Assembly (NCBI RefSeq): GCF_017565425.1
Contig: NZ_JAGEMK010000012.1
Span: 1 to 64,000 of the forward strand
Direction: 5' to 3'
Origin: Actinotalea soli
Lineage (GTDB): Bacteria > Actinomycetota > Actinomycetes > Actinomycetales > Cellulomonadaceae
Length of the DNA stretch: 64,000 nucleotides
In this document: piece by piece, positions 8,538 through 17,965 of the stretch
Layout of the letters: each line of letters begins with the position of its first letter
Numbering within the stretch: the stretch's first letter is position 1
Notes under the pieces: generated by a model
What the model was told of the DNA's origin: nothing
The model's input: only the letters and a program-made list of their open reading frames with translations
Database searches by the model: none
Program-made: the position numbers and the translations under genes

Positions 8538-9509
8538 TCAGCCCAGCCGTGACTCGATCCACAGCTCCTCGGGCGGGACGAGGGCCTCGAGCTCGGGCCA
8601 CAGGCCCTCAGGCAGCCGGCTGGTCGCGGCCTCGACCGTGACCCCGACCCGCTCGGGGCGGCTCATCCCGACCACGGTGGTGTCGACCCGCTCGTCGCGG
8701 ACCGAGAACTGCAGGGCCGCCGTCGCGAGGTCGGTCCCGTGGGCGGCGCACACCTCGCGCATCGCCTCGACCGTCCTGAGCAGAGGCTCGGGGGCGGGGC
8801 GGTAGGCGTAGGTGCTGCGCTCGCCCGGGGCCCCGGCGAGCAGCCCACCGCCGTAGACCGCCGCGTTCATGATGCCCATGCCGCGCTCGGCAGCCGCGGC
8901 CACCAGGGCACCAGCGCTCCGGTCGACGAGGGTCCAGCGGTTGTGGACCAGCAGCACGTCGAAGACGTCGAGCTCGAGGTAGCGCGTGATCTCCGCGACC
9001 CGGCCCCCCGCGAGGCCCACGGACTCGATGGTCCCCTCCTCGCGCATGGCGAGCAGGGCCTCGAGGGCGCCTCCCGTGCCGGTGACCTCGCCGAACTCGA
9101 AGTGGTCCGGGTCGTGCAGGTGCACCAGGGGCAGGCTGTCCAGGCTCAGCCGCTCGAGGCTCTCCTCGAGGGAGGCGCGCACCCGGTCCCCCGAGAAGTC
9201 GCGGTCTCGCGGGTCGACCTTGCTGATCACGAGCTGTCCCGGGCCTAGGCCGCCCGCGGCACGCAGGGCCTCACCGATGCGCCGTTCGCTCCACCCGTCG
9301 GCGTACCCGTTCGAGGTGTCGATCGTGATGATGGGGCTGTCCAGCACGGCGCGGATCGTCGCGACGTCGCGAGGGCCGCTGCCCGGGTCCTCCCCCGTCG
9401 CGGTGCCTCGGCCGACCGCGCTGGTCCCTGCGGTCACTGCCGAGACGACCAGGCCGGTCCCCCCGAGCTCGCGGTTCCACCCGGGCACGGGCTCCTGCTG
9501 CTGTGCCAT
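8538..9509 (-). CDS. aldo/keto reductase (aldose 1-dehydrogenase-like)
   Basis: NAD(P)-dependent oxidoreductase of the AKR superfamily, 323 residues. The catalytic tetrad can be placed: Asp and Tyr in IDTSNGYADGWSE, Lys in VISKVD and His in LVHLHDPDHF. The pattern resembles L-fucose/D-threo-aldose 1-dehydrogenases and pyridoxal dehydrogenases more than classical aldose reductases, so sugar oxidation is a reasonable guess given the sugar locus next door. The ATG at 9509 is supported by GAGGAGG six bases upstream, which excludes the longer frame to 9830. It converges on the esterase gene and is not part of its operon. Confidence 0.87.
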   Translation of the reverse strand: MAQQQEPVPGWNRELGGTGLVVSAVTAGTSAVGRGTATGEDPGSGPRDVATIRAVLDSPIITIDTSNGYADGWSERRIGEALRAAGGLGPGQLVISKVDPRDRDFSGDRVRASLEESLERLSLDSLPLVHLHDPDHFEFGEVTGTGGALEALLAMREEGTIESVGLAGGRVAEITRYLELDVFDVLLVHNRWTLVDRSAGALVAAAAERGMGIMNAAVYGGGLLAGAPGERSTYAYRPAPEPLLRTVEAMREVCAAHGTDLATAALQFSVRDERVDTTVVGMSRPERVGVTVEAATSRLPEGLWPELEALVPPEELWIESRLG

Positions 9510-9573
9510 GTGCGACCTCCTCGACGAAGGTCGCCAGCCTAGGCGGCGAGGGCTGCGGCTGCAGAAGAGCAGA

Positions 9574-10605
9574 TCAGGCAGCTGCCTGCCAGAGGTGCAT
9601 CGCCGCGTACGACCGCCAGGGCGCCCAGGTGGCGGCGCGGTCGGCGAGGGCCCGGTGCCCGGGCCCCCTCGGCAGGTCGCGCGGGATCGCCCCGACGGCC
9701 TGCGCCCCCGCGAGGAGGGCGACGTCGCCCAGGAGCCACGCGTCCGGGTCACCGAGCACTCGCATGGCGACGTAGGAGGCGGTCCACGGCCCGATCCCGC
9801 GACGCTCGACGAGCCTGGCCCGCAGGGCACCGGGGTCTGGGGACGCCGCAGGGTCGGACGCCGCCGCGGTCTCGGAGCCCCCCGCGCGGGCGGGACCGCC
9901 TCCGGCAGCGAGGTCCAGGCTGCCGTCCGCGAGCGCCCCGCAGGTCGCGACCAGGGACCGCACCCCCTGCCCGGGCAGCCGCAGCGGTCGGTCGGGGTCG
10001 AGGGGTTCGCCCGGGACGGGCGCCGGGACAGCCCGGACGATCTGCGCGGCGGTCGGGAAGAGCCTGTCCAGGCCCGGGATCTGCGAGGCGTGACGGGAGC
10101 CCGCCTCCGTGGTCAGGCGGGCGAGGTGCGTGGTCGCGGCGGCCACCGAGATCTGCTGACCGACCATGGCCCGGACGAGGATCTCGTGGGCGTCCACGGC
10201 CCCGGGCACCCGGATCCCCCGGGTGCGCTCGACGAGCGGGGCGAGCACCGGGTCCGCGGCGAGCGCGGTGTCGACGGTGACCGGGTCCGCGTCGAGGTCC
10301 AGCAGGTGACGTACCCGGGCCACGGCCGGGTCGAGGTCCGCGGCTGAGGTGAGCTCGAGGTCCACGTGCACCTGCCAGCTGCCCGCCGCGGGGCTCGCGA
10401 CCAGGTCGATCGTCCCCGGACCGTGCGGGAGGACGAGGGTGCGCGCGTACCGCAGGCGGTCGCCGGTCAGGTCCGCGTGCTCGACGCCCGCGACGGCGCG
10501 CGCCGCGAGGAACCCGAAGACCCCGGGGGCGTCGAAGGGCTGCTGCACGGGCAGGTCGACCCCGCGGCTCACCGGGGCGCGGGTCGGGACGGTGCTGGGG
10601 CTCAC
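9574..10605 (-). CDS. alkA: DNA-3-methyladenine glycosylase II (AlkA-like)
   Basis: Base-excision repair glycosylase that removes alkylated purines, 343 residues. The N-terminal ~110 residues match the AlkA N-domain (FLAARAVAGVEHADL then YARTLVLPHGPG). The helix-hairpin-helix reads LVERRGIGPWTASYVAMRVL and is followed by the likely catalytic Asp in WLLGDVALL. A glycine/alanine-rich insertion just before the hairpin (about residues 240-265) is unusual. There is no methyltransferase Ada domain. The GTG at 10605 is chosen because the longer frame to 10779 would overlap the divergent trmL gene; GATGAT lies six bases before it and could act as a weak leaderless -10 box. Confidence 0.85.
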   Translation of the reverse strand: MSPSTVPTRAPVSRGVDLPVQQPFDAPGVFGFLAARAVAGVEHADLTGDRLRYARTLVLPHGPGTIDLVASPAAGSWQVHVDLELTSAADLDPAVARVRHLLDLDADPVTVDTALAADPVLAPLVERTRGIRVPGAVDAHEILVRAMVGQQISVAAATTHLARLTTEAGSRHASQIPGLDRLFPTAAQIVRAVPAPVPGEPLDPDRPLRLPGQGVRSLVATCGALADGSLDLAAGGGPARAGGSETAAASDPAASPDPGALRARLVERRGIGPWTASYVAMRVLGDPDAWLLGDVALLAGAQAVGAIPRDLPRGPGHRALADRAATWAPWRSYAAMHLWQAAA

Positions 10606-10651
10606 CTGGCCATCATCACGGCTGCCGCCGCTCGGGTGGCAGGATCGTCGG

Positions 10652-11116
10652 GTGCTGCACCTCATGTTCTTCGAGCCTCGGATCGCCGGGAACACCGGAT
10701 CCGCGATCCGCACCTCGGCGGCGACCGGTGCGGCCCTGCACCTGGTCGAGCCGCTGGGCTTCGACCTGTCCGAGCCCAAGCTGCGCCGGGCCGGTCTGGA
10801 CTACCACGACCTCGCCCACGTCGTCGTGCACGCAGACCTCGCCGCGGCCCTCGACGCCCTGCCGACCTCGCGGGTCCTGGCCTTCACCACGGCCGCGACC
10901 ACCCGCTACACCGACGTCACCTATCGGCCCGACGACGTGCTGCTCTTCGGACCAGAGCCCACCGGCTTGCCCGCCGAGGTGCTCGACCACCCCCGCGTGA
11001 CGGACCAGGTGCGCATCCCGATGCTGCCCGGGCGCCGGTCCCTCAACCTCTCCAACACCGCCGCCATCGCCGTGTACGAGGCCTGGCGGCAGATGGGGTT
11101 CGACGGCGGGGCCTGA
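10652..11116 (+). CDS. trmL: tRNA (cytidine(34)-2'-O)-methyltransferase TrmL
   Basis: SPOUT-class methyltransferase that 2'-O-methylates the wobble position of leucine tRNAs, 154 residues, the normal length for TrmL. All three family motifs are visible: NTGSAIRTSAATGA near the N-terminus, LLFGPEPTGLP in the middle, and RSLNLSNTAAIAVYEA forming the C-terminal trefoil knot. The GTG at 10652 has AGGA seven bases before it; the longer frame from 10349 runs back through alkA on the other strand. It is divergent from alkA with 46 bases between the starts. Confidence 0.92.
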   Translation: MLHLMFFEPRIAGNTGSAIRTSAATGAALHLVEPLGFDLSEPKLRRAGLDYHDLAHVVVHADLAAALDALPTSRVLAFTTAATTRYTDVTYRPDDVLLFGPEPTGLPAEVLDHPRVTDQVRIPMLPGRRSLNLSNTAAIAVYEAWRQMGFDGGA

Positions 11117-11131
11117 CCTCGCCGGCGGGCC

Positions 11132-12277
11132 CTAGGAGGCAGGCGACGTCGTCACGATCTCGTCGAGCAGGCTGATCGGGCCCCAGGCCGCGTCCTCGCT
11201 GCTGGCGACCACCGCGAGGGTCACGTCCTGGGCGGGGTAGTACCGCAGGATCGCGCTCGACCCCGTGTTGATGCCGTCCTTGTAGATCGAGCGCACCGAC
11301 CCCTGCGCGGTGACCTCGACCTCGAGCCCCCAGGCGTGGTGCACCTCGGTCGTGGCCCCCGGGCCCGGCTCGGGCTCGCTCACCGCATGGTGCAGCACCT
11401 GCGGGGTGAGGAACCCCGCGGTGAGCTCGGGAGGCAGGAGCTCGCCCCGGCGCACCGCGGTGAGGAAACGGACCAGGTCCGCCGCGGTGCAGTGCGCGCC
11501 GCCGTCGGGGGAGCCGATCGGGGGATAGCTGAAGATGTTCTGCCGCCAGGAGACGATCACGCTGCCCTCGGGATCCGCCTCGTCCTCGGGGTCGGCGCGC
11601 ACCGGCTCCCAGCCCTCGGCGACGTCGGGCTCGGAGTCACGCCTGTCGAAGAAGCCGGAGCGATCCATCCCGGACCGGGCGAACACGTCGGTGCGGACCA
11701 CGTCACGGTAGGTCCGTCCCGTGACCCGCTCGAGGGCCAGGCCGAGCAGCACGTACCCGACGTTGCAGTAGCGGCACCCCTCCCCGGGCGCGAAGTTCGG
11801 CTCCTTGTGCACGAACTGCGGCAGGAAGTCCGCCGTCTCCGTGACCGCGTAGACGGGCTTGTCGACCCACAGGGCCTCGTAGGACTCCCCGGCCTCCTCG
11901 TCGGCGTCGTCCCCGATGCCCGAGGTGTGCGTCAGCAGGTGACGCAGCGTGACCGCGGGGCTGATCGTGGTGCCCGCGAGGTCGACGTAGCTGTGGATGG
12001 ACTCGTCCAGCCCCAACCGGCCCAGCCCGACCTGCTGCAGGACGGCGACCGCCGTGAACAGCTTGGTCACCGAGGCGACGTCGAACCGGGTCGAGGTGCG
12101 GACCGGAACCTCCCAGCGACGGCTCGCCCGGCCGTGGGCTGTCGAGAGCAGCACCTCGCCGCCCTGCGCGAGGTCGCCCCGCACGACGTGCACCACCCCC
12201 GAGAAGAGATCCTGGGAGGCGAGCTCCTCGAGCCGGTCGGGGACCGCGCTGAGGCCGTCGGCGAGAGGGCTGGTCAT
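11132..12277 (-). CDS. serine hydrolase, beta-lactamase/class C penicillin-binding fold
   Basis: Beta-lactamase-family hydrolase of 381 residues. The catalytic SxxK is SVTK near residue 69 (FDVASVTKLFTAVAVLQQ), YxN is YCNVGY near residue 165, and the third motif region HAWGLEVEV lies near residue 316. There is no signal peptide or lipobox, so it is likely cytoplasmic and acts as an esterase or D-amino-peptidase rather than a secreted resistance enzyme. CAGGAG precedes the ATG by eight bases. It follows catalase on the same strand but is separated from it by a strong hairpin. Confidence 0.85.
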   Translation of the reverse strand: MTSPLADGLSAVPDRLEELASQDLFSGVVHVVRGDLAQGGEVLLSTAHGRASRRWEVPVRTSTRFDVASVTKLFTAVAVLQQVGLGRLGLDESIHSYVDLAGTTISPAVTLRHLLTHTSGIGDDADEEAGESYEALWVDKPVYAVTETADFLPQFVHKEPNFAPGEGCRYCNVGYVLLGLALERVTGRTYRDVVRTDVFARSGMDRSGFFDRRDSEPDVAEGWEPVRADPEDEADPEGSVIVSWRQNIFSYPPIGSPDGGAHCTAADLVRFLTAVRRGELLPPELTAGFLTPQVLHHAVSEPEPGPGATTEVHHAWGLEVEVTAQGSVRSIYKDGINTGSSAILRYYPAQDVTLAVVASSEDAAWGPISLLDEIVTTSPAS

Positions 12278-12360
12278 GGTGAGGCTCCTGGTCCGGGGGA
12301 GGGCTGGACGACCACCGGAGCCTAGGAGGAGCGCCCGCGGGACGTCAGCCTCAATACGTG

Positions 12361-12399
12361 CCGAGGCCCGGACCCCCGCGTGCGGGGCCCGGGCCTCGG
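12361..12399 (-). terminator. intrinsic-type hairpin after catalase
   Basis: Arms CCGAGGCCCGG (12361-12371) and CCGGGCCTCGG (12389-12399) are perfect complements, and the interior extends the stem with CCCCGC/GCGGGG. The hairpin begins 16 bases beyond the catalase stop. There is no U tract, as is common in high-GC actinobacteria. Confidence 0.8.
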
Positions 12400-12414
12400 G
12401 TGGTGCGGAGGGGG

Positions 12415-14070
12415 TCAGCCCTCGGCGAGGGCCACGCGCGTGTTCGGCACGCAGTGCGTCATGACGAGTCCGCTGACGTCGCGCGGGCCGTTCTTGCCGA
12501 GGTTGGCGAGGCGGTCGAGCTCCTCCTCGTTCAGAGTCTGGCTGGCGAGCGGCGGCAGGTCACGCACGTCGTCGGCGGTGATGCCCAGGCCCTCGCCCAC
12601 GCGGGCGCCGAGCTCGTCGTCGCACAGCAGGAAGTGCCAGACCATGCGCTGCTGGACCTCGGGGATCGCCTCGCTGATGAGGGTCACGAGGTTGCCGACC
12701 AGGTCGTCCTTCTCCCACTGCTCCATGAGCTGGTAGCGCTGGCCGGCCTGGGTGTAGTCGTTGGTCCGCGGCAGACGGGCACGGGTCAGACGACCGACGA
12801 GGTCAGGGCCCTGCTCGTCCTTGGTCGGGTAGTCGGCCTCACGCAGGCCACCGGTGATCGACGGCTCGTAGTTGACGTGCGGGTTCTCCCCCGCGCCGTC
12901 CACGTGGTACGTCATCTGCCCGTCGCGCTGGTTGGTGCGCACGTCGGCGTTCTTGGCCTGGTTGACCGGCAGCTGCAGGTAGTTCGGGCCCACCCGGTAG
13001 CGCTGGGTGTCGGAGTAGCTGAACGTGCGACCCACGAGCATCTTGTCGTCGGAGAAGTCCAGCCCGTCGACCAGCACACCGGTCCCGAAGGAGAGCTGCT
13101 CGTTCTCGGCGAAGAAGTTGCTCACGTTCCGGTTGAGCACCATCTTCCCGACGGTCTTGGGCGGGAACTCGTTCTCGGGCCACACCTTGGTGTCGTCGAG
13201 CGGGTCGAAGTCCAGCTCGGGGTGCTCGTCGTCGCTCATCAGCTGCACCCGCAGCTCCCACTCGGGGTACTCGCCGCGCTCGATGGCCTCGTAGAGGTCC
13301 TTCGAGGCGTGCCCCAGGTCACCGCCCTGGATGACGGCGGCATCGGCCTCGGTCAGGCTCTCGACCCCTGCGGTGGGGATCCAGTGGTACTTCACCAGGT
13401 GGGTCACGCCCTCGGCGTTGACCCACTTGTAGGTGTTGACGCCGAAGCCCTGCTGGGTCCGGTAGTTGGCCGGGATGCCGCGCGGGGAGAACAGGTTGAC
13501 CAGCATGTGCATCGACTCGGGGGTCTGGGACATGAAGTCGAAGATCCGCGCGGGCTCCTGGCGGAAGGTCACCGGGTCCGGCTTGAGGGAGTGGATGACG
13601 TCGGGGAACTTGATCGCGTCACGGATGAAGAAGACACCCAGGTTGTTGCCGACCAGGTCCCAGTTGCCGTCCTCGGTGTAGAACTTGACCGCGAAGCCGC
13701 GCGGGTCGCGCGCCGCCTCGGAGGAGTCCCGGCCGCCGATCACGGTGGAGAACCGGATCGCGAGGTCGGTGCGCTTGCCCGCCTCGGCGAAGAGCTTGGC
13801 GCGGGTGTACCTCGCGATGGGCTCGTCGCCCCACTGCCCGGTCGCCTCGAAGTAGCCGAAGGCCACCGCGCCACGGGCGTGGACCACCCGCTCGGGGATC
13901 CGCTCACGGTCGAAGTGGCTGATCTTCTCGAGGAACTGGTAGTTCTCCAGCGTCGCGGGGCCGCGGGCCCCGACGGTGCGCTGGTTCTGGTTGTCGTGGA
14001 CCGGGTGGCCCTGGCGGGTGGTCAGGACGGGGCGGTCGTCGCCCTCGGGGTGGTGCGTCGCGTCGGTCAT
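12415..14070 (-). CDS. katA: catalase (monofunctional, heme)
   Basis: Cytoplasmic heme catalase, 551 residues, that dismutates hydrogen peroxide. Catalytic His64 lies in [14 protein letters not shown], the distal Asn near 143 in [18 protein letters not shown], and the heme-ligand Tyr in [17 protein letters not shown]-terminal helical region extends beyond the core, making it somewhat longer than the ~485-residue small catalases. AGAGGA precedes the ATG. The gene lies 99 bases downstream of a Fur-family regulator on the same strand, the usual arrangement for a peroxide-sensing repressor controlling catalase. Confidence 0.96.
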   Translation of the reverse strand: MTDATHHPEGDDRPVLTTRQGHPVHDNQNQRTVGARGPATLENYQFLEKISHFDRERIPERVVHARGAVAFGYFEATGQWGDEPIARYTRAKLFAEAGKRTDLAIRFSTVIGGRDSSEAARDPRGFAVKFYTEDGNWDLVGNNLGVFFIRDAIKFPDVIHSLKPDPVTFRQEPARIFDFMSQTPESMHMLVNLFSPRGIPANYRTQQGFGVNTYKWVNAEGVTHLVKYHWIPTAGVESLTEADAAVIQGGDLGHASKDLYEAIERGEYPEWELRVQLMSDDEHPELDFDPLDDTKVWPENEFPPKTVGKMVLNRNVSNFFAENEQLSFGTGVLVDGLDFSDDKMLVGRTFSYSDTQRYRVGPNYLQLPVNQAKNADVRTNQRDGQMTYHVDGAGENPHVNYEPSITGGLREADYPTKDEQGPDLVGRLTRARLPRTNDYTQAGQRYQLMEQWEKDDLVGNLVTLISEAIPEVQQRMVWHFLLCDDELGARVGEGLGITADDVRDLPPLASQTLNEEELDRLANLGKNGPRDVSGLVMTHCVPNTRVALAEG

Positions 14071-14169
14071 GGTGTCCTCTCGGTCGGGGTCGGACGGTGT
14101 CTGTCGGCGCGTGCTGATGGATGCTGGGTGGGGGCTGGAGGTGCTCGGTGAGTGCCGAGGGGTGCAGGG

Positions 14170-14691
14170 TCAGTGCAAGGGGGCGACGGCGCCGACGGGC
14201 CCGCGCCGTGGGCGGCCCGAGGTCGCGAGGTCGGCCTGGTCCTGCTGCTCGGGGCGTCCCGCGGCCGCGGCGGCGCAGCCCGCGCACAGGCCCCAGAAGA
14301 TGACCTCGGCCTCGTCGACCACGAAGCCGAGGTCGTCCGAGGGCGTCAGGCAGGGCGCGGAGCCGTGCGTGCAGTCGACGTCGGCCGTGGCCCCGCAGGA
14401 CCGGCACACCAGGTGGTGGTGGTTGTCCCCCACGCGGGACTCGTAGAGGGCAGGGTGCCCCGCGGGCTCGATCCGCCGGACGAGGGCGGCGCCACCCAGG
14501 GCGTCGAGGCAGTCGTAGATCGCCTGGGTCGAGACCGCACCGATCTGCCCCCGGACCTGCTCGGCGACCTCGGCGGCGGTGAGGTGGCGACCCGCGAGCC
14601 GGGCTGCCTCGAGGGCGCCGTAGACCGCGACGCGCGGGCTCGTGACGCGCAGCCCTGCGGCGCGGAGCCGGGTGGGGACGTCGTCTGCCAT
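14170..14691 (-). CDS. Fur family transcriptional regulator (peroxide/catalase type)
   Basis: Metal-dependent repressor, 173 residues. The winged helix occupies residues 1-85 (RVAVYGALEAARLAGRHLTA, then VSTQAIYDCLDALG). The metal-binding part has the HHH cluster in VGDNHHHLVCRSC and two CxxC pairs (CRSC and CAGC) for structural zinc. Position directly upstream of katA makes it a PerR/CatR/FurA-type peroxide sensor by analogy with Streptomyces and Mycobacterium. The last ~25 residues are a polar tail not seen in most homologues. The start has only a weak ribosome site. Confidence 0.88.
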   Translation of the reverse strand: MADDVPTRLRAAGLRVTSPRVAVYGALEAARLAGRHLTAAEVAEQVRGQIGAVSTQAIYDCLDALGGAALVRRIEPAGHPALYESRVGDNHHHLVCRSCGATADVDCTHGSAPCLTPSDDLGFVVDEAEVIFWGLCAGCAAAAAGRPEQQDQADLATSGRPRRGPVGAVAPLH

Positions 14692-14794
14692 CGACCCATG
14701 CTGGCACGTCTTCTGGGATCGGTCGACTTCAGGAGCAGATCCAGGCTGCCTGCGCTGGTCGCGAGGAGCCGCTGGCGGGCCACCACGTCCCGCG

Positions 14795-16084
14795 TCAGCC
14801 AGCGCCGACCCGTTCGACCTCCGGGGCCCGGGACCGTGCCCGGTCCTGCCGGACCAGGGTCACCACGCTCACCGTGCTGACCGCGAGCACCAGGCCGCCG
14901 ACGAGCACGAAGGAGCCGGTCAGGGAGAGCACCACGGCCGAGGCGCCGAAGACCGCAGGGTTGGCGAACTGGGCCGCGCGGTTCGCCGTCGAGCGCAGTC
15001 CCGAGGCCAGCCCTCGCTGGTCCTCCGGGGTGTGGTCGGCCATCAGCGCCAGGGTCAGCGGCTGGGCGAAGCCGAGGGCGAACCCGTTGACCACCGCGAG
15101 CACGCCGAGCATCGCGACGTCCCCGGGGAAGAGCACGACTGCGACCACCGAGGTCGTGCTGATCACCAGCACCAGACCGACCATGACCTGCGGTCGCAGG
15201 TGGACCATCGCGAGCGGGAAGAAGGGCCGGGAGGCGAAGCTCGCCGCCGCGGCGACGCTCAGCAGCACGCCGATCTGCCAGGTCGAGACCCCCGCGCCGG
15301 AGAACAGCAGCGGGTGGTACGCGGTCCGGATGTCGAGGACCACGAGGGCCGTGAAGCTCACGACCACCGTGACGGCCACCGTGGGGTTGCGCATCAGGGC
15401 CATGGCGTCCGGGAAGGCTCGGCGCAGCGCGGGCCGCGTCGTCGGGTCGGTGCCAGGAGCCCCGGCGGTCGCGCCAGACCCGGCGGGGGCCGCCCGCGGG
15501 ACCGAGCGCACCGCGAGGGCCAGCAGGATGAGCAGGGCCGAGAGGCCCGTGTAGGCGCCGAAGGCGAGGGAGTAGCCCCCGGCCTCGGCCAGCAGGCCAC
15601 CGAGGGCCGGCCCGATGGCCTGGCCCGCGGCGAGGAAGAGGGAGAAGGTCGCCAGGCGGGCGTTGCGCACCCGGGGCGGCTCGTCCTCCCCCCGGGAGAG
15701 GGTCGCGACGGTCTGCAGCGAGACCCACACCGCGAGGGTGCCCACCCCGATCAGCGCCTGGCTGACCATCACCCCGGCGAGCCCTGCGGGGACGAAGAGC
15801 ACCCCACCCCCGAGGGTCATCACCGCACCACCGCCGACGAGCAGGGTGCGGACCCCCCACCGGTCGGTCATCGCCCCCAGGGGGATGGCCAGGAGGGTCG
15901 GCAGGACGGCGAAGGACGCCAGCGCCAGGCTGGCCTCCGTCGCCGTCCCGCCGTCGTCGAGCACGTAGGGGCCGATCAGGGGCCGGAGCATGGTGTGCGC
16001 CGACCAGTAGAGGACCCCCAGGACCGCCAGCAGGGCGGTCTGCGAGGTACCCCTCGTCACGCGACCTTGGACAGTGCCGACCAT
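14795..16084 (-). CDS. MFS transporter
   Basis: Major facilitator membrane transporter, about 429 residues and 12 predicted helices with a long Ala/Pro-rich cytoplasmic loop near the middle. The conserved loop motif after helix 2 appears as GAMTDRWGVRTLLVG. The second half contains DHTPEDQRGLASGLRSTANR, common in drug-efflux-type members. Two starts are plausible: ATG 16084, with AAGGAG 11 bases upstream but a 28-base overlap with the amidohydrolase, or GTG 16060, which forms a GTGA overlap. The overlap couples it to the amidohydrolase, so it may export a product of that pathway; the substrate is unknown. Confidence 0.85.
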   Translation of the reverse strand: MVGTVQGRVTRGTSQTALLAVLGVLYWSAHTMLRPLIGPYVLDDGGTATEASLALASFAVLPTLLAIPLGAMTDRWGVRTLLVGGGAVMTLGGGVLFVPAGLAGVMVSQALIGVGTLAVWVSLQTVATLSRGEDEPPRVRNARLATFSLFLAAGQAIGPALGGLLAEAGGYSLAFGAYTGLSALLILLALAVRSVPRAAPAGSGATAGAPGTDPTTRPALRRAFPDAMALMRNPTVAVTVVVSFTALVVLDIRTAYHPLLFSGAGVSTWQIGVLLSVAAAASFASRPFFPLAMVHLRPQVMVGLVLVISTTSVVAVVLFPGDVAMLGVLAVVNGFALGFAQPLTLALMADHTPEDQRGLASGLRSTANRAAQFANPAVFGASAVVLSLTGSFVLVGGLVLAVSTVSVVTLVRQDRARSRAPEVERVGAG

Positions 16085-16701
16085 GTCGAGCTGATCTCCT
16101 TGCTGCTCGCCACCACGCCGAAGTACGTCTCCACGGTCTCGACCGTGGTGCGGTGGTGCTCGGCCTCGTAGCTGGCCGCGCAGTCCTCGACGAGGGTCAC
16201 GTGGTAGTCGAGGAACAGCCCGTCGCGCAGGGTCGACTCGACGCACACGTTGGTCGCGACGCCGGTGAACATCAGCGACTCGATGCCCGCCACCCGCAGC
16301 ACGAGGTCCAGGTCCGTCCCGGCGAAGGCCGAGTAACGGTGCTTGATGACCACGGGCTCCCCGGGCGCCGGGGCGACCTGGTAGAACTCCGCGCCCCAGC
16401 TGCCGGTGTAGCAGGTCGAGACCGCGGGCGGTGCGCCGGCCTCGGGGTCGCCCCGGCGGGCCAGCCAGGCCGGGGAGTCGGTCAGCTCGTCGTGGGTGGT
16501 CTGGATGAAGACCACCATGACGCCGGCCGCACGTGCGTCCTCGATGAGGGCCTGGAGGCGGGGCACCATCTCGACCGCGGCCGAGGTGTCCGAGCCGCGC
16601 TGGCCGCAGACCCCTTCCGGGTCGCAGAAGTCGTTCTGGACGTCGACCACCACGAGGGCGGCGCGGCCCGGGGCGAAGCGGGTGGGTGAGTAGGAGGGCA
16701 T
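16057..16701 (-). CDS. isochorismatase-family cysteine hydrolase
   Basis: Cytoplasmic amidohydrolase of 214 residues. The catalytic triad is visible: Asp in LVVVDVQNDFCDPEG near residue 20, Lys in VVIKHRYSAF and Cys in GVATNVCVESTLRDG. This subfamily includes ureidoacrylate, biuret and N-carbamoyl amide hydrolases as well as nicotinamidases. Lying between an NMT1-type uptake operon and an MFS transporter, it probably releases ammonia from an imported carbamoyl or amide compound. GAAAGGA lies seven bases before the ATG at 16701; the longer frame to 17184 reads through the next gene antisense and is not real. Confidence 0.9.
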   Translation of the reverse strand: MPSYSPTRFAPGRAALVVVDVQNDFCDPEGVCGQRGSDTSAAVEMVPRLQALIEDARAAGVMVVFIQTTHDELTDSPAWLARRGDPEAGAPPAVSTCYTGSWGAEFYQVAPAPGEPVVIKHRYSAFAGTDLDLVLRVAGIESLMFTGVATNVCVESTLRDGLFLDYHVTLVEDCAASYEAEHHRTTVETVETYFGVVASSKEISSTWSALSKVA

Positions 16702-16793
16702 GGGCAGGTCCTTTCGTCGGGTGCTGCTGGGAGAGCTGCTGGACTGGGTGCTGCTGGGTGCGTCGTGCGGGGATGCTGCTCGCGCCAGGACCG

Positions 16794-17834
16794 TCAGGGA
16801 GCGCTCGAGACGAACTGGTTGTCGGCGATCTGGTCGAAGCTCTGCGGCGTCCCCGAGTCGTCGAGGATGTTCCCCGAGCGGGCCACCTCGAGGGCCGTCT
16901 CGACGGCCTCCTCGGTCAGGTGGGTGCCGCCCCACAGCTCGTCGGCATAGGCGCGGGCCAGGGTCGAGTCGATGACCTCGGGGTCCATGGTCGGGAACTC
17001 GACAGCGGTGAGCTCGGCGGCGTACTCGGGGTCGCTCTCGATGAGCTCCTGGCCCTGCTCGAGGGCCGTGACGAAGGCCTGCACCAGGTCGGGGTCGTTC
17101 TCGACGGTCTCGCGCGGCACGACGATCGAGGAGTACGCGTACGGCCCGAGGAGCTGCAGCGGGTTGAGGAAGGGCTCGCCCCACAGGCCTTCGGCCATCC
17201 CCAGGCCCAGCTGGGGCTCGGCGACGACGGCGACATCCGCCTGGCCCTGTGCGATGACCGAGGGGATCGCGCTCGAGTCCTCGACCTCGATGAGCGTGAC
17301 GTCGCTCTCCGGGTCCAGCCCCTCGAGGGCCAGGATGTGCCGCAGGATCGCGTTCGGGGTACCGCCGTAGCGGCCGCCCACGATGGTCTTGCCGGTCAGG
17401 TACTCACCGATGTCCTCGCCCTCGGCGGGCTCGGTGCCCTCGGCGGCGACCACGTAGACGTTGCCGCGGTTTACGACGTTGGCGATGGTCACCAAATCGG
17501 CGCCCTTGACGTTGGCCACGGCCCCCGACTCGGGCCCGCCGATGAACCCGAAGGTCTCCCCGGCGAGGGTCGCGTTGACGTGGCCGCCGCCGGTCAGCGT
17601 CGTGACCTCGACCTCGAGGCCCTCCTCGGCGAAGAAGCCCTCGGCCTGGGCCGCATACAGGGGCAGGTAGCCGACGCCGTGCACGGGCTCGGCGACGGTG
17701 ATGGTCGTCATCTCGGTCGAGGCGGCCTCGGCCGCGGGCTCGGCGGTGCCCGGATCGGCGTCGGCCGCACCACCGCACGCGGCGAGGGTGAGGGCCGAGA
17801 CCGTGGCCAGGGCCAGGAGGGAGGTCTTCTTCAC
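16794..17834 (-). CDS. ABC transporter substrate-binding lipoprotein (NMT1/SsuA-like)
   Basis: Surface lipoprotein of 346 residues that binds a small nitrogen- or sulfur-containing solute. Starting from the GTG at 17834 (AAGGA eight bases upstream) gives a perfect lipoprotein signal KKTSLLALATVSALTLAAC; the ATG 39 bases earlier would add a charged tail in front of it. The mature domain shows the NMT1-family pattern GYLPLYAAQAEGFFAEEGLEV and a glycine-rich GGHVNATLAGETFGFIGG. It belongs with the permease and ATPase that precede it on the same strand. The ligand could be a pyrimidine, taurine or carbamoyl compound; the adjacent amidohydrolase favours an amide. Confidence 0.9.
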   Translation of the reverse strand: MKKTSLLALATVSALTLAACGGAADADPGTAEPAAEAASTEMTTITVAEPVHGVGYLPLYAAQAEGFFAEEGLEVEVTTLTGGGHVNATLAGETFGFIGGPESGAVANVKGADLVTIANVVNRGNVYVVAAEGTEPAEGEDIGEYLTGKTIVGGRYGGTPNAILRHILALEGLDPESDVTLIEVEDSSAIPSVIAQGQADVAVVAEPQLGLGMAEGLWGEPFLNPLQLLGPYAYSSIVVPRETVENDPDLVQAFVTALEQGQELIESDPEYAAELTAVEFPTMDPEVIDSTLARAYADELWGGTHLTEEAVETALEVARSGNILDDSGTPQSFDQIADNQFVSSAP

Positions 17835-17965
17835 GGGAGGTGTCCTTCGTGGGTGGGGACGGGGGGACGGCATGCAGGGGTGCAGGCGTGCAGGGTCAGG
17901 ACGACGGCGGGTGCCGTCGTCGGGAGGGGACGGGGAAGGCGCGGGCGGGCTGTCGAGCGATCGGG

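Noticed and set aside
14144-14159. CTCGG/CCGAG hairpin between fur and katA
   Set aside because: Only a five-base stem; too weak to call a terminator, and fur-katA read-through is expected.
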